NCBI GenBank assembly: GCA_011050675.1
Contig: DRFI01000016.1
Location: 1-64,000, forward strand
Source: Maribacter sp.
Lineage (GTDB): Bacteria > Bacteroidota > Bacteroidia > Flavobacteriales > Flavobacteriaceae
Length of the DNA stretch: 64,000 bases
Reading direction: 5' to 3'
Shown here: one piece after another, positions 26,341-36,284 of the stretch
How positions within the stretch are numbered: the first letter of the stretch is position 1
Layout: the number at the start of each line of letters is the position of its first letter
Position numbers and translations under genes: made by a program
The notes under the pieces: model-generated
Told to the model about the DNA's origin: nothing
Seen by the model: the letters and a program-made list of their open reading frames with translations, nothing else
Databases searched by the model: none

Positions 26341-26670
26341 TTTCTAGTATTTACAACCATTTCGATTAGATAAAGAATGGTATAATTCAGGATTTAAAAT
26401 TACCTAGGTAAATTATAAACCAGTATCACGATAACTTTTATAAATAACTCGTTTCATTTTATAGTTTAAAATCACATTAATACCTGCTTCTAATGATTAC
26501 AACGTCAAAACATCCATAATCAACTACATATCAAACACATATACTCAACACATTAAATTCGTATTTGTTCTTTATTCAACTAAATTTTTATGATATTTTA
26601 ATTGAAAATCAGGGCATTTACTCTGAAAAAATACCTAATTTCAAGGGACTCAAATAAATATCAAAATCTA
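26341..26670. other. Divergent promoter region, no gene
   Basis: 330 AT-rich bases separate the SbnA-like operon (left) from the molybdenum hydroxylase genes (right). I see no strong hairpin, no RNA gene and no coding frame with recognisable content. The frame running in from 26602 is excluded because the protein proper begins at 26671. Confidence 0.5.
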
Positions 26671-27135
26671 ATGGCGAATTTCAGTTTAAAAGTTAATGGC
26701 AAAACCCAAGAAGTAGATGTAGACCCATCTACTCCAATGCTTTGGGTATTACGTGATCATTTAAAATTAGTAGGTACAAAATTTGGCTGTGGAATTGCAC
26801 AATGTGGTGCCTGTACCGTTCACTTAGGTGATAATGCAGTGCGTTCTTGTCAACTACCTGTTTCAGCTGTTGGTGAACAATCTATTACTACCATAGAAGG
26901 TCTTTCAGAAAATGGAGATCATCCTGTACAAAAGGCATGGTTAGAAGAAGATGTATACCAATGTGGTTATTGCCAAGCAGGCCAGATCATGAATGCCAGT
27001 GCATTTTTAAAACGAAACCCTAATCCTACAGATGTAGAGATAGAGGATGCTATGAACGGTAATATCTGTCGTTGTGGCACATATACGCGAATTAAAAAAG
27101 CAATCAAAAATGCTTCAAATATTTCTAACGCGTAA
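26671..27135 (+). CDS. (2Fe-2S)-binding subunit of a molybdenum hydroxylase (isoquinoline 1-oxidoreductase alpha-like)
   Basis: 154 residues from the Met at 26671, where the ferredoxin fold starts ([16 protein letters not shown]). An upstream Met at 26602 would add unrelated residues. Two iron-sulfur sites are complete: [12 protein letters not shown] with a fourth Cys in VRSC for the plant-type cluster, and CGYCQAGQ...ICRCGTY for the second. It passes electrons from the molybdopterin subunit encoded 48 bp downstream. The short, FAD-free two-subunit layout is that of isoquinoline 1-oxidoreductase and related periplasmic aldehyde dehydrogenases. Confidence 0.93.
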   Translation: MANFSLKVNGKTQEVDVDPSTPMLWVLRDHLKLVGTKFGCGIAQCGACTVHLGDNAVRSCQLPVSAVGEQSITTIEGLSENGDHPVQKAWLEEDVYQCGYCQAGQIMNASAFLKRNPNPTDVEIEDAMNGNICRCGTYTRIKKAIKNASNISNA

Positions 27136-27183
27136 ATTAATTGCCCCACAGTTCTGGGATATTAACCTTCAAAAAATAAACAG

Positions 27184-29388
27184 ATGACTCTCATAAAAAC
27201 AACATATAATAGACGTTCTTTCTTAAAAAGTAGTTCGCTCGCCGGTGGCGGTATGATTTTAGGATTTAGTTGGCTTGCCTCTTGTAAACCAACTCCTGAA
27301 CAGGTGAGCAACATACCAAAAGAATGGTTCGATATTAATTCTTTCTTGAAAATTGGTGATAATGGTATGGTCACAATTATGTCACCAAATCCAGAAATTG
27401 GGCAGAACGTAAAAACTTCTATGCCAATGATCGTTGCAGATGAATTAGGAGTCGATTGGAAAAATGTAATCGTTGAGCAAGCTCCATTAAATACAGATAT
27501 TTTTCAAAGACAACTTGCCGGTGGTAGTCAATCTATACGTGCAGGATGGTCTGGTTTAAGAATGGCAGGTGCTACAGCTAGACATATGCTTGTTGCAGCT
27601 GCTGCTGAAGCATGGCAAGTACCAGCTTCAGAAATTACAGTTAAAGCGGGAGTAATATCCCATAACGGTTCAGATAAATCTGCTAGCTTCGGAGAAATGG
27701 CTTCTAAGGCGGCTACTATGTCCGTGCCTGAAGAAGTAACCTTAAAGGAAACTAGTGATTTTGATATAATCGGAACTGATAAAAGAAATGTAGACGGACC
27801 AAATATTGTTACAGGAAAGCCTTTATTCGGTATTGATATTCAAGAAGAAGGTATGATGATCGCAATGATTGTTCATCCTCCTGCTTTTGGTATGACATAT
27901 AAGTCAATGGATGCCGAAGCTGTAAAATCAATGCCCGGTATAAAAAATGTTTTTCCTATTGATGTTTATCCCGAAGGTATAGAAAGACAATGGTCTGATG
28001 GTGGTGCTATAGATAAATTAGTAGCTATTGTTGGTGAGACTACTTGGCAATGTATGCAGGCTAAAAAAGCATTGAACGTTGAATGGGAAAAAACCTCACC
28101 TTTAGAAAGTACAGCAGGCCATGATGAAGCTTTAACTAAATTATTAAATACTACTTCTAAAGAACCTGCTCGTAAAGACGGGAATGTAGCTAGTGCATTT
28201 AAAAAAGCAGATAAGGTTATAGAACGTACCTATAGTGCTCCTTTTTTAGCGCATAATACAATGGAACCTATGAACTTCTACGCTGATGTAACAGCTGAGA
28301 GAGCCTTGTTCAACGGACCAATACAAACTCCTGAGTTTTTAGAAAAGACCTTGGCTTCTAGATTAGACATGCCAGTTGAAAAAATTGACATTAAAATGAG
28401 CCGAATGGGCGGTGGTTTTGGTAGACGTCTTTACGGTACATTTGGTGTAGAAGCAGCTGTGATTTCTCAACACATGCAAGCACCTATAAAATTGGTCTAC
28501 ACACGTGAAGATGATATGACACAAGGTACCTATCGTCCAACATACAAAGTAAAATATAAAGCAGGTTTAGATAAGGATGGTAATCTAATTGCTTGGCATG
28601 TAAAAGGTGCTGGATCCAATGACGATTTACTTTTTGAAAATAGATTTCCTGCCGGTGCCGTAGATAATTACTTGGCTGAAAAATTTAGTTTAGAAACTAA
28701 TGTAACTACAGGAGCGTGGCGTGCGCCTCGTTCTAATTTTGTTGCTGGTGCAGAACAAGCCTTCTTAGATGAAGTTGCCGAAGCTGCCGGAAAAGATCCT
28801 ATAGAATTTAGACTAGAGTTATTCGACAGAGCTATTAAAGCCCCTGTTGGTGATCCAGAAAAAAATGATTATGACCCATCACGCTATGCAGGAGTTTTAA
28901 AATTGGTTAAAGAGAAATCTGGTTGGGACGGTAGTCAGAAAAACGGTGCCGCGAGAGGTGTTTCCGCCTACTATTGCCACAACTCTTATGTAGCACAAGT
29001 GCTAGACCTTTCTACCGATACAAAATCACCAAAGGTCACTAAAGTATGGTGTGCTGTTGACTGCGGTATTGTTATTAACCCAATGGCTGCTAAAAATCAA
29101 ATTGAAGGAGGTATCATTGATGGTATTGGTCATGCTACGTACAGCGAAATGACTTTTGAAAATGGTATACCTCAACATAAAAATTTTGACACTTATCGTT
29201 TAATAAGACATAAAGAAGCTCCAAAAGAAATAGAAACCTACTTTGTAGATAACGGTATTGATCCAACAGGATTAGGAGAACCTTCATTACCACCAATTAT
29301 TGGTGCATTGGCAAATGCCTTATATAAAGCTACTGGTCAAAGACATTACAATCAACCATTTATTACTGAAAAATCGGTAATTGGCTAA
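27184..29388 (+). CDS. Molybdopterin-binding subunit of a periplasmic molybdenum hydroxylase (IorB-like)
   Basis: 734 residues. A Tat leader (YNRRSFLKSSSLAGG) continues into a possible lipobox WLASC. Xanthine-oxidase-family cofactor motifs include GGGFGRRLYG, TGAWRAPRSN and the C-terminal GLGEPSLPP with the catalytic Glu. It hydroxylates an aldehyde or N-heterocycle; the substrate cannot be read. Co-expressed with the Fe-S subunit, ending at a strong terminator. No cytochrome subunit or XdhC-type maturation gene is adjacent, so electrons must go to a carrier encoded elsewhere. Confidence 0.9.
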   Translation: MTLIKTTYNRRSFLKSSSLAGGGMILGFSWLASCKPTPEQVSNIPKEWFDINSFLKIGDNGMVTIMSPNPEIGQNVKTSMPMIVADELGVDWKNVIVEQAPLNTDIFQRQLAGGSQSIRAGWSGLRMAGATARHMLVAAAAEAWQVPASEITVKAGVISHNGSDKSASFGEMASKAATMSVPEEVTLKETSDFDIIGTDKRNVDGPNIVTGKPLFGIDIQEEGMMIAMIVHPPAFGMTYKSMDAEAVKSMPGIKNVFPIDVYPEGIERQWSDGGAIDKLVAIVGETTWQCMQAKKALNVEWEKTSPLESTAGHDEALTKLLNTTSKEPARKDGNVASAFKKADKVIERTYSAPFLAHNTMEPMNFYADVTAERALFNGPIQTPEFLEKTLASRLDMPVEKIDIKMSRMGGGFGRRLYGTFGVEAAVISQHMQAPIKLVYTREDDMTQGTYRPTYKVKYKAGLDKDGNLIAWHVKGAGSNDDLLFENRFPAGAVDNYLAEKFSLETNVTTGAWRAPRSNFVAGAEQAFLDEVAEAAGKDPIEFRLELFDRAIKAPVGDPEKNDYDPSRYAGVLKLVKEKSGWDGSQKNGAARGVSAYYCHNSYVAQVLDLSTDTKSPKVTKVWCAVDCGIVINPMAAKNQIEGGIIDGIGHATYSEMTFENGIPQHKNFDTYRLIRHKEAPKEIETYFVDNGIDPTGLGEPSLPPIIGALANALYKATGQRHYNQPFITEKSVIG

Positions 29389-29413
29389 TGCCCTTATGCT
29401 ATTGTAAATCGAA

Positions 29414-29448
29414 AACGCCGAAATCTAAGATTTCGGCGTTTTTATTTT
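29414..29448 (+). terminator. Intrinsic terminator after the molybdenum hydroxylase operon
   Basis: AACGCCGAAATCT pairs with AGATTTCGGCGTT (29414-29440), followed by a T-rich run. It lies between convergent genes (stop at 29388 and minus-strand stop at 29460), and may slow transcription from both sides. Confidence 0.88.
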
Positions 29449-29459
29449 CTACTAATTAA

Positions 29460-30338
29460 TTATATCTTGAACCTTAGCACTGCTCTAAAATAACTTCTAG
29501 AATCATTATCTATAGTAAACAATGTATTGTTACTACCGTCTTTTAGTTTATTATTTAGACTAAAGTTATAGGCCGCACGTAAATCTAATTGTAAATGATC
29601 TGTAAAATGATACTCGTATTGTAGACCACCATTAATCAAAGACATATTTATAATTTCAGCAGTATCCGTTCCGTTAACCAATGCCCCGTTTTGTATGTTA
29701 GATGTAAAACCATCTAACTGTCCAAATAATTTAAACCTGTGCTTATCTGACAAGTGATACTGTAAATTGGTTTTTGGAATACCAAGATTATATGACCAAT
29801 CTGGTTTAAACTTTTTATAATAGCTTATAAAGGGTAACGGAAAAACATATCCCCTATTTTGCGAATAAGATAATCCAACAATTAAACGAGATGGCTTATC
29901 CATATCATTTTCAAACTTTTTAATAAATACAACGTCTCCTGAAAAAACCAAGTCGTTAGAATTTAGACTTTTAGCAGTAAGATTAGTACTTATACCTGGC
30001 TGAAAGCGAACACCTAAACGCCATCCATTATTTAATGGCTTTGTATACCCAATGGTAAAATCCAATAATTTGAAATCGTTCAATAAGTTTCTATCGAATG
30101 GTAGTTCATCAATTTTAAAACGTAAATGTATGTTACTATAATCTATCCCTAAGAGTATGTATTCGCCCTCTTTATTAAGTTTTACTGGGTAATTTATAAG
30201 AAATCGTGAACGTGTGTACTCTACATCAGATCCCTTATTAGGAATAAACGTAAAATCTATTCTGGCTAAATCGCTTAGTTGTGCTTGTGAGAAATAACTA
30301 ATACTAAAAAGAAAAAATAAAAGAAGTCTAATTCGCAT
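29460..30338 (-). CDS. Outer-membrane beta-barrel protein, DUF6268-like
   Basis: 292 residues with a signal peptide ending YFSQAQ. The rest is alternating amphipathic strands (LGIDYSNIHLRF, FTIGYTKPL, LGVRFQPGIS, LDLRAAYNFSL) and ends with an aromatic-poor strand AVLRFKI, consistent with an outer-membrane barrel. It fits the DUF6268 family of Flavobacteriia; function unknown. It stands apart from neighbours by 113 bp on the upstream side. Confidence 0.72.
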   Translation of the reverse strand: MRIRLLLFFLFSISYFSQAQLSDLARIDFTFIPNKGSDVEYTRSRFLINYPVKLNKEGEYILLGIDYSNIHLRFKIDELPFDRNLLNDFKLLDFTIGYTKPLNNGWRLGVRFQPGISTNLTAKSLNSNDLVFSGDVVFIKKFENDMDKPSRLIVGLSYSQNRGYVFPLPFISYYKKFKPDWSYNLGIPKTNLQYHLSDKHRFKLFGQLDGFTSNIQNGALVNGTDTAEIINMSLINGGLQYEYHFTDHLQLDLRAAYNFSLNNKLKDGSNNTLFTIDNDSRSYFRAVLRFKI

Positions 30339-30451
30339 TTTCTATTTGTTGCAATGGTGGTAAAATACAATAATGCAAGTACTGTCTTTTTATTGTGTTG
30401 ATTTAGTGCTTATAAGAAAAATAATAGCTTAAATGAAAATGTAAGACTTCA

Positions 30452-31926
30452 TTACAATTCTAAAATTTCAGTAACTCTTGAAAGTTCTTGATCAAATAAA
30501 TCTTTAGTTACTTCCTTCTTATAAAAGGGAACCATTTTAGCTAATTGTTGTTTTCCTTTCTCTGTTGACGTTAATTCTGGAAATGCTTTTTCAAGAACAT
30601 CTAACATAATTTTTACTGATGTTGATGCTCCAGGAGATGCTCCTAGAAGACATGTAACTCTACCATCTTTACTACTAACCAATTGTGTTCCAAACTCTAA
30701 GGAGCCACCTTCAAACTCATCTTTCTTAATTGTTTGTACTCTTTGACCTGCAACTAATATTTCCCAATCTTCGTTTTTAGCATCTTTTACAAATTGCCTT
30801 AATGAATCCATTCTATCATCAAAACTCATGGCCACTTGTTCAATCAAGTATTTCGTAAGTGGCAAATTATGCCAAAAAACACCCCACATAGATGGGATAT
30901 TGTCTAGGTGAATAGAATTAAGCAAGTCTAAGAAAGAACCTTCCTTTAAAAATTTAGGACTGAAACCTGCAAATGGTCCAAATAACAATTCTCTTTTACC
31001 ATTGATATATCTAGTATCTAAATGCGGAACAGACATTGGTGGATCACCTACGCCTGCTTTACTATAAACTTTTGCATTATGTTGTTCGATAATATCTCGG
31101 TTCTTACATACCAACCATTCTCCACTAACCGGAAAACCTCCATAACCATCCTTCTCCTCTATTTCTACTTTTTGTAACAATAACAAACTACCTCCACCTG
31201 CGCCAATAAAAACATGCTCAGCGTCTACCGTTGCCTTCTTACCTGTTTTTCTATCCTGCATCTTAAGAAGCCATTCGATATCGGTATCGGGATCAATATC
31301 TTCTACTTCGGTGTTGAACAATATTTTTGTATTATATTCTTTCTCAAGTATAGCATACAATTGTTCTGTTAACGAGCCGTAGTTCATTTCCGTACCTCTA
31401 TCTATTCTAGAGCCTGCCATAACCTCATCTTCTGTTCTGCCATGCATCATTAAAGGAAACCACTCTTTCATTTTAGCTATCTCTCTAGTAAACTCAATGG
31501 TATCGAACATAAAATGTTCTTTCAATGCCTTATACCTGTTTTCTAGATAATCTGAATTCTCTTTTCCTTTTACCCAACTATGGTGAGGAACTGGAGTAAT
31601 AAATGACTTTGGATCTTTTATAAGACCTTCGTTCACCAAAAACGACCAGTATTGTTTAGATGTTTCAAATTGAGTGCAAATATTAATTGCCTTTTTATAT
31701 CCACATGACCAGCTTCATCTTCAGGCGTATAATTAAGTTCACATAACGCAGAATGACCTGTACCTGCATTGTTCCAAGCTGCTGAACTTTCTTGCGCTAC
31801 TTTATCTAATCGTTCAACGATCAGTACATTAAGATCTGGCTTTAACTGTTTTACCAATAATGCTAACGTTGCGCTCATAATACCTGCACCTACGCAAATA
31901 AGGTCATACTCTTTTCTTAATTCCAT
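30452..31926 (-). pseudogene. mqo: Malate:quinone oxidoreductase, interrupted by a one-base frameshift
   Basis: Two overlapping frames make one Mqo. 31926-31633 gives the FAD motif ICVGAGIMSATL and the Mqo block SSAAWNNAGTGHSALCELNYTP; 31639-30452 gives the remainder (GGSLLLLQK, GPFAGFSPKFL, LLGASPGASTSVKIM). At the T-run 31692-31696 one A on the coding strand is missing: five A give ...VDIKRQLIF, while six A would restore VDIKKAINICTQFETSKQYW and run on into the second frame. The intact protein would be about 490 residues, the family length, linking malate oxidation to the quinone pool. Either a recent inactivation, a sequencing error, or slippage on the A-run. Confidence 0.9.
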
Positions 31927-32025
31927 TCAAATTAAAGTTTTAATGCTTTCTATATATTCGAAAAGTTAACTATTTCAATTGGTTCTTATTGAATGATTTT
32001 AAAATTAAAACTATTCATTAAATAT

Positions 32026-32053
32026 AAAAAGCAGGTCGTATGACCTGCTTTTT
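32026..32053 (-). terminator. Intrinsic terminator of the DUF3570/metal efflux operon
   Basis: AAAAAGCAGGTC-GTAT-GACCTGCTTTTT is a perfect hairpin flanked by A- and T-runs, just beyond the DUF3570 stop at 32074. It can work on both strands but mainly serves the minus-strand operon. Confidence 0.9.
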
Positions 32054-32073
32054 ATTATATTTTAATTCGTTGA

Positions 32074-33399
32074 TTAGTCCATCACAAATTTAAAACCTGC
32101 GGTAACTATGCTAGAACTAAAAGTAGTATCTCGATCATATTTATAAAACTTCAAGTCAATACTTTTGAGCCCTAATTTCCAAATATGCATTTTTGTAAAT
32201 ATATCTGTGTACGAAACTCCCATACCAAATTGATTCGCCGAATACTCCGATAAATCATAATCTGAAGTGTAAAAAGTATCGGTAGATAATGCTTCTTCAT
32301 ATCCGTAAAAATAATCTGCAGCTGTCTGCTGATAATATCTATAGGAAGGATATACCGTAAACTTATCCGATAATTTTATCGGAACTTCTACACTTGCCGT
32401 ATGCGAGCTTATTCCCCAATCATCATAGTAATATCGATAGAAACTACGTACTACAACAGTCTCATTCACATACCAGTTTAAACGACCGCCTGTAGCTACT
32501 TTAAAGCGGCTATCTGGTAATTGCTCTATAGCATCAGCCAATTGAAAATTATCAATAAAAGAATCTGCTACATCTGTAAAGTACACTCGTTGAAACGGAG
32601 TTGATAATAATCCTTGCTGCTGAACAAAATCTAAAGCCAATGAACCTTGAAGGTTTTTGCTTAGAATTTGAGAAAATCCGAACCCTAGAGAATAGGAATT
32701 TCTAGTTTCATCAGTGAACTCAGTAAAAATAGGACTGTAGTCAGTATTTCCAGTAATTGTATTATTGGTAAAAAAACCATTAGCCAAACCATTTGCTCCA
32801 CTGGCAAAAGGTCTTAATTCAGAGGGATAAAGAGCATTCCATTTATCTAAATACACATTAGCATTTACACTTACTTCTGTATTTTTCTCATTATATAGTT
32901 TCGTTAATCCACCACCAAAACCTAAAGAGAAATAATCGTATTCTGAAGATACCGATAGTTTACCCGTTACAATTGTATTTCTATCATCTGAACTATGACT
33001 ATAGGAACCAGATATGTTTGCCCAAGTATCTGAACTAGATGCTCCAGAACTAGCTACAAACGGATCTGCCGGTTGCCCGCCATCAAATGGATCAACATTA
33101 CTCGAAGATGCTGATGTGTACGCAGAAACGCCCGCATCTATAGTTAATATTTCATCATCGTTTAATGGTATCGACACTACAAATGTACCTGTAAAGTCTG
33201 TAAGCTCTTCGGTTCCTAAACCTCCACTTACAGCAGCATTGTCACCGTCTTGCGAGTAATAGCTTGTCAAGAAATCCACCTCGGTAGTCTCTAAAACTCT
33301 CTTCTTATATGTTTTTACAGAATCTTGAGCTTGTTGCGAATAACACGACGCAACCAAAAGTAGAGTCACTATAAAACCAATCGATTTAAATATTTTCAT
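32074..33399 (-). CDS. DUF3570 outer-membrane protein
   Basis: 441 residues. A hydrophobic signal (FIVTLLLVASC) is followed by a beta-strand-rich body with many Ser/Tyr/Asp residues and strand pairs such as TVYPSYRYYQQTAADYFY, ending in VTAGFKFVMD, typical of an outer-membrane barrel. The DUF3570 family is recurrently encoded with DUF4266 and ApbE proteins, as here. Function unproven; a role in outer-membrane redox or metal handling is inferred from neighbours. A short SGASS stretch in an acidic Ser-rich loop (about residues 116-120) loosely resembles an ApbE flavinylation site but lacks the preceding Asp/Asn. Confidence 0.82.
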   Translation of the reverse strand: MKIFKSIGFIVTLLLVASCYSQQAQDSVKTYKKRVLETTEVDFLTSYYSQDGDNAAVSGGLGTEELTDFTGTFVVSIPLNDDEILTIDAGVSAYTSASSSNVDPFDGGQPADPFVASSGASSSDTWANISGSYSHSSDDRNTIVTGKLSVSSEYDYFSLGFGGGLTKLYNEKNTEVSVNANVYLDKWNALYPSELRPFASGANGLANGFFTNNTITGNTDYSPIFTEFTDETRNSYSLGFGFSQILSKNLQGSLALDFVQQQGLLSTPFQRVYFTDVADSFIDNFQLADAIEQLPDSRFKVATGGRLNWYVNETVVVRSFYRYYYDDWGISSHTASVEVPIKLSDKFTVYPSYRYYQQTAADYFYGYEEALSTDTFYTSDYDLSEYSANQFGMGVSYTDIFTKMHIWKLGLKSIDLKFYKYDRDTTFSSSIVTAGFKFVMD

Positions 33400-33421
33400 T
33401 ATTTGTGAAATTCTATTTTAA

Positions 33422-33634
33422 TTAATTACATCCACAGCCTCCGCCAGTCTTTCCTCCATTAGCACCTACAGCTGCCTCTCTATAGGAATGCATTGTAGTT
33501 AAATTACGGTCTGCCTTTTTATCTTGCAAAACCATATCTGGATCATTAATATTTATTTTCTCGTACTCTTTAAGCACCGTACAACTGCCAAATGAACTGG
33601 CAATAACAGCAATAATCAAAATCTTCTTTATCAT
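33422..33634 (-). CDS. DUF4266 small lipoprotein with Cys-rich C-terminus
   Basis: 70 residues. The signal ends SSFGSC (Cys18), so the mature part is only about 50 residues. It contains INDPDMVLQDKKADRNLTTM and finishes GGKTGGGCGCN, the hallmark of DUF4266. The terminal Cys-Gly-Cys could bind metal or a redox partner. The start overlaps the apbE stop by four bases, indicating coupling. Function unknown. Confidence 0.87.
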   Translation of the reverse strand: MIKKILIIAVIASSFGSCTVLKEYEKININDPDMVLQDKKADRNLTTMHSYREAAVGANGGKTGGGCGCN

Positions 33635-34611
33635 GATTTTTCTATTTCTATATTTTTCGATGTGATGATATTTCCTTTATCATCAATTATAATACACTCC
33701 ACTTTTGGTAATTGATTAATACGGTTTAACCCCACTTCTATGCCCATCACAAATACTGATGTCGCCAAAGCATCTGCCAATTCTGCTTTTGGGGCAAACA
33801 CGGTAACACTTATTATACCTGTTGCTGGATACCCACTTCGAGGGTCGATAATATGGGTATATCGAACATCGTTAAAAGTCACATACTTCTCGTAATTACC
33901 TGATGTCACTACTGCCCCGTTAGTTATAGGTAATAAGGCGAACACCTTATTCTTATCCATAGGATTAGTAATAGCTACCTTCCATTCGCTACCATCGGGC
34001 TGCTTACCCCAGGTATTCATATCTCCTGAAGCATTGATAATACCCGACACTACTCCTTTTGAAATCAATAGGTCTTTTGCTTTATCTGCTGCATAGCCTT
34101 TGCCAATAGCTCCAAAACCAATCTTCATCCCTTTTAGTTTCAAAAAAACCGTACTGCTTTCCTTATCTAATACTATATTTTGAAAACCAACTTTTGAAAC
34201 AGATGCTTTAATTGAATCTACAGAAGGCATCACCGACATACTACCATCAAACTTCCAAATCTTATCCATCGAGGCATAGCTAATATCAAAAGCTCCGTCC
34301 GTTAGATTAGAAATACCGTTTGCTCTTTGAATTAAATAGAATAATTCAACATCTACTTTTACTGGTTGTAAACCAGCATTTCTATTAATTTCAGATGTTT
34401 GTGAATTTGAATCCCACGAAGAAATTAGCTGTTCTATTCTTGTTATTTCATTGACAGCCAAATCTATGTATTCATCAGCTTCAACTTGATCTTTAGCTAC
34501 CACCGTAATATCAAAACGGCTACCCATTAATTTTATGGTGCGCTTATAGGGCTCTTGAGCTACTAGTAAGCCAACAGAAAATAATGTTAATATGAGAAAT
34601 ATGTTCTTCAC
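33631..34611 (-). CDS. apbE: FAD:protein FMN transferase
   Basis: 326 residues with a signal peptide ending LLVAQ. ApbE motifs are MGSRFDITV at the start, GAIGKGYAADKA, NASGDMNTWG, and the C-terminal metal/FAD site THIIDPRSGYPATG followed by ADALATSVFVMG. It transfers FMN from FAD to a Ser/Thr of extracytoplasmic proteins. No canonical [DN]xx[ST]GA[TS] substrate protein was seen in this operon, so the target is either a non-canonical neighbour or encoded elsewhere. Confidence 0.93.
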   Translation of the reverse strand: MKNIFLILTLFSVGLLVAQEPYKRTIKLMGSRFDITVVAKDQVEADEYIDLAVNEITRIEQLISSWDSNSQTSEINRNAGLQPVKVDVELFYLIQRANGISNLTDGAFDISYASMDKIWKFDGSMSVMPSVDSIKASVSKVGFQNIVLDKESSTVFLKLKGMKIGFGAIGKGYAADKAKDLLISKGVVSGIINASGDMNTWGKQPDGSEWKVAITNPMDKNKVFALLPITNGAVVTSGNYEKYVTFNDVRYTHIIDPRSGYPATGIISVTVFAPKAELADALATSVFVMGIEVGLNRINQLPKVECIIIDDKGNIITSKNIEIEKS

Positions 34612-34612
34612 C

Positions 34613-35050
34613 TTATTTAATGAATGAATTCAATTCATGCATATATTCTTTCGGTGAAAGTTTTTTGTAACTCGTTTCACCATATACCTCGCCCTCAGCA
34701 TTCATAACGACAACGAAAGGAAACACTCCGTTTCTATTATACTTTTCTGCTAATGCTTTATTCTTATTCAATTGCTCTTCTGGTAATGCATTACTTTTTC
34801 TGCGTGGAAAATCTGCTTGTAACATTACATAATGCTCTTTCGCGTAAGCTTTAAATTCATCTGTTGCCCATACAGCTCTATCTAATTTAATACATGGGGC
34901 ACACCAATCTGATCCTTGAAAAACTAATATAATTGGTAAATCATTAGCTTTGGCTAATTTCCGCGCTGTCGTAATGTCCGATTGCCATTCTTGAGCAAAG
35001 GAAGAATTTATACTTAGGACAGTAAATAACACTATTAAAATATTTTTCAT
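34613..35050 (-). CDS. Periplasmic thioredoxin-fold protein
   Basis: 145 residues. A signal peptide ends NSSFAQ. The active site WCAPC sits in QGSDWCAPCIKLDRAVW near residues 46-62, and FPFVVVMN gives the cis-Pro region. It resembles DsbD-like or thioredoxin_7 reductases. One base separates it from apbE, so they are co-translated. A plausible job is keeping Cys residues (for example of the DUF4266 protein) reduced in the periplasm. Confidence 0.87.
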   Translation of the reverse strand: MKNILIVLFTVLSINSSFAQEWQSDITTARKLAKANDLPIILVFQGSDWCAPCIKLDRAVWATDEFKAYAKEHYVMLQADFPRRKSNALPEEQLNKNKALAEKYNRNGVFPFVVVMNAEGEVYGETSYKKLSPKEYMHELNSFIK

Positions 35051-35131
35051 CTAAATTTCCTTTGCGTTGCAAGTTTCAATTATTGTTCTAATTACTACTT
35101 AAGGTTTCTTAATTATTTAAAAATAAGAAGG

Positions 35132-36274
35132 CTATTCTCCTATCAAGCTAAACGCACCTTTTGACAAAAATTGCGTGTCCGCGGTAATAGTCGGTAAATT
35201 CCCCAAAGCTGTCATTCCTTTGTAGTCACCTATAGTTTTAACTGCTATCTGCCTGAAATAGTATTTGTTATCTTTTTTCTCATCTAAGACTAAGACATAG
35301 GTTTGGTCATCAATAACACCTATCGCGTCTGTTGGAAATGCCTTTTGTTTTGATGAATCTGTATTAATATTCGCCTCTACAAACATTCCAGTTAGAAAAT
35401 TAGCTTCCTTTTCGTCTTCTAAATGCGCGTGAACTTTAATTGTTCTATTCTCATCAATTGAAGTACCTACCAAATGAATTTCTGCCTTAAAAGTTTCTGT
35501 TGAAGATTCTGGTATTCTAAACTCTACCAATTGTCCCTTTTTCACCTTCATGATATCCTTTTCAAAAACAGACAACTCTAAATGAATATGGTCATTGTTA
35601 ATGATTTCCATGATTGAAACCGACGGCGAAACAAATGTTCCTTTTGAAACATTTACTTTGGTAATACTACCATCTATTGGTGCAAAAATGGATGCTACCG
35701 AACTTATAACTCCTTTTTCAACTTGTTCTGCAGATAAATTCAACATGCTTAATTGCTTTCGTAACCCATTATACCTAGCTATTGCTGTTTTATAGTCGCT
35801 CTCTGCTTTTAGAAAGCTTTTCTGTGAAGATATTTTCTCTTCAACCATAGTTTGCTGGCGATCATACTCTGCCTTTAAGTAACTTAATTGACCATTGACC
35901 TCCATATATTCTTGCTGTAAGTTAACAAATTCTGGATTTTCAATAGTGACCAATAACTGACCTTTACGGACCCTATCTCCTATTAACAAAGGGGTTCTTT
36001 TAATATAACCGCCCATAGTAGCGCTAACTACTGCCCTATTTTCTGGTGGCACATCTATCATTCCAGAAGTTGTAATCATTACAGGAAATTCCATTTCTTT
36101 TATGACATCTAACTTCATGTTGTTTTGGTCAAATTGTTCTTGAGAAATTTGAATTCGGTCATCAGTATTTTCATCTGATGCCGCATTCTCATTGGATTGC
36201 TTTTCTGCTTCTCCACAACTTGATAATATGACGAAAGTGAATAAGGCTAAAATTTTATATATATGGTTTTGCAT
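35132..36274 (-). CDS. RND efflux periplasmic adaptor (CusB/CzcB type), lipoprotein
   Basis: 380 residues. The lipobox is VILSSC (Cys20). The membrane-fusion order is complete: half-lipoyl segments (AVVSATMGGYIKRTPLLIGDRVRKGQLLV), a helical hairpin (YLKAEYDRQQTMVEEKISS), the second lipoyl half (GSITKVNVSKGTFVSP), a beta-barrel and a C-terminal membrane-proximal region. It bridges the inner-membrane pump to the outer-membrane channel, both carried by the fused protein encoded ten bases upstream. Confidence 0.9.
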   Translation of the reverse strand: MQNHIYKILALFTFVILSSCGEAEKQSNENAASDENTDDRIQISQEQFDQNNMKLDVIKEMEFPVMITTSGMIDVPPENRAVVSATMGGYIKRTPLLIGDRVRKGQLLVTIENPEFVNLQQEYMEVNGQLSYLKAEYDRQQTMVEEKISSQKSFLKAESDYKTAIARYNGLRKQLSMLNLSAEQVEKGVISSVASIFAPIDGSITKVNVSKGTFVSPSVSIMEIINNDHIHLELSVFEKDIMKVKKGQLVEFRIPESSTETFKAEIHLVGTSIDENRTIKVHAHLEDEKEANFLTGMFVEANINTDSSKQKAFPTDAIGVIDDQTYVLVLDEKKDNKYYFRQIAVKTIGDYKGMTALGNLPTITADTQFLSKGAFSLIGE

Positions 36275-36284
36275 GATGCAGTAT

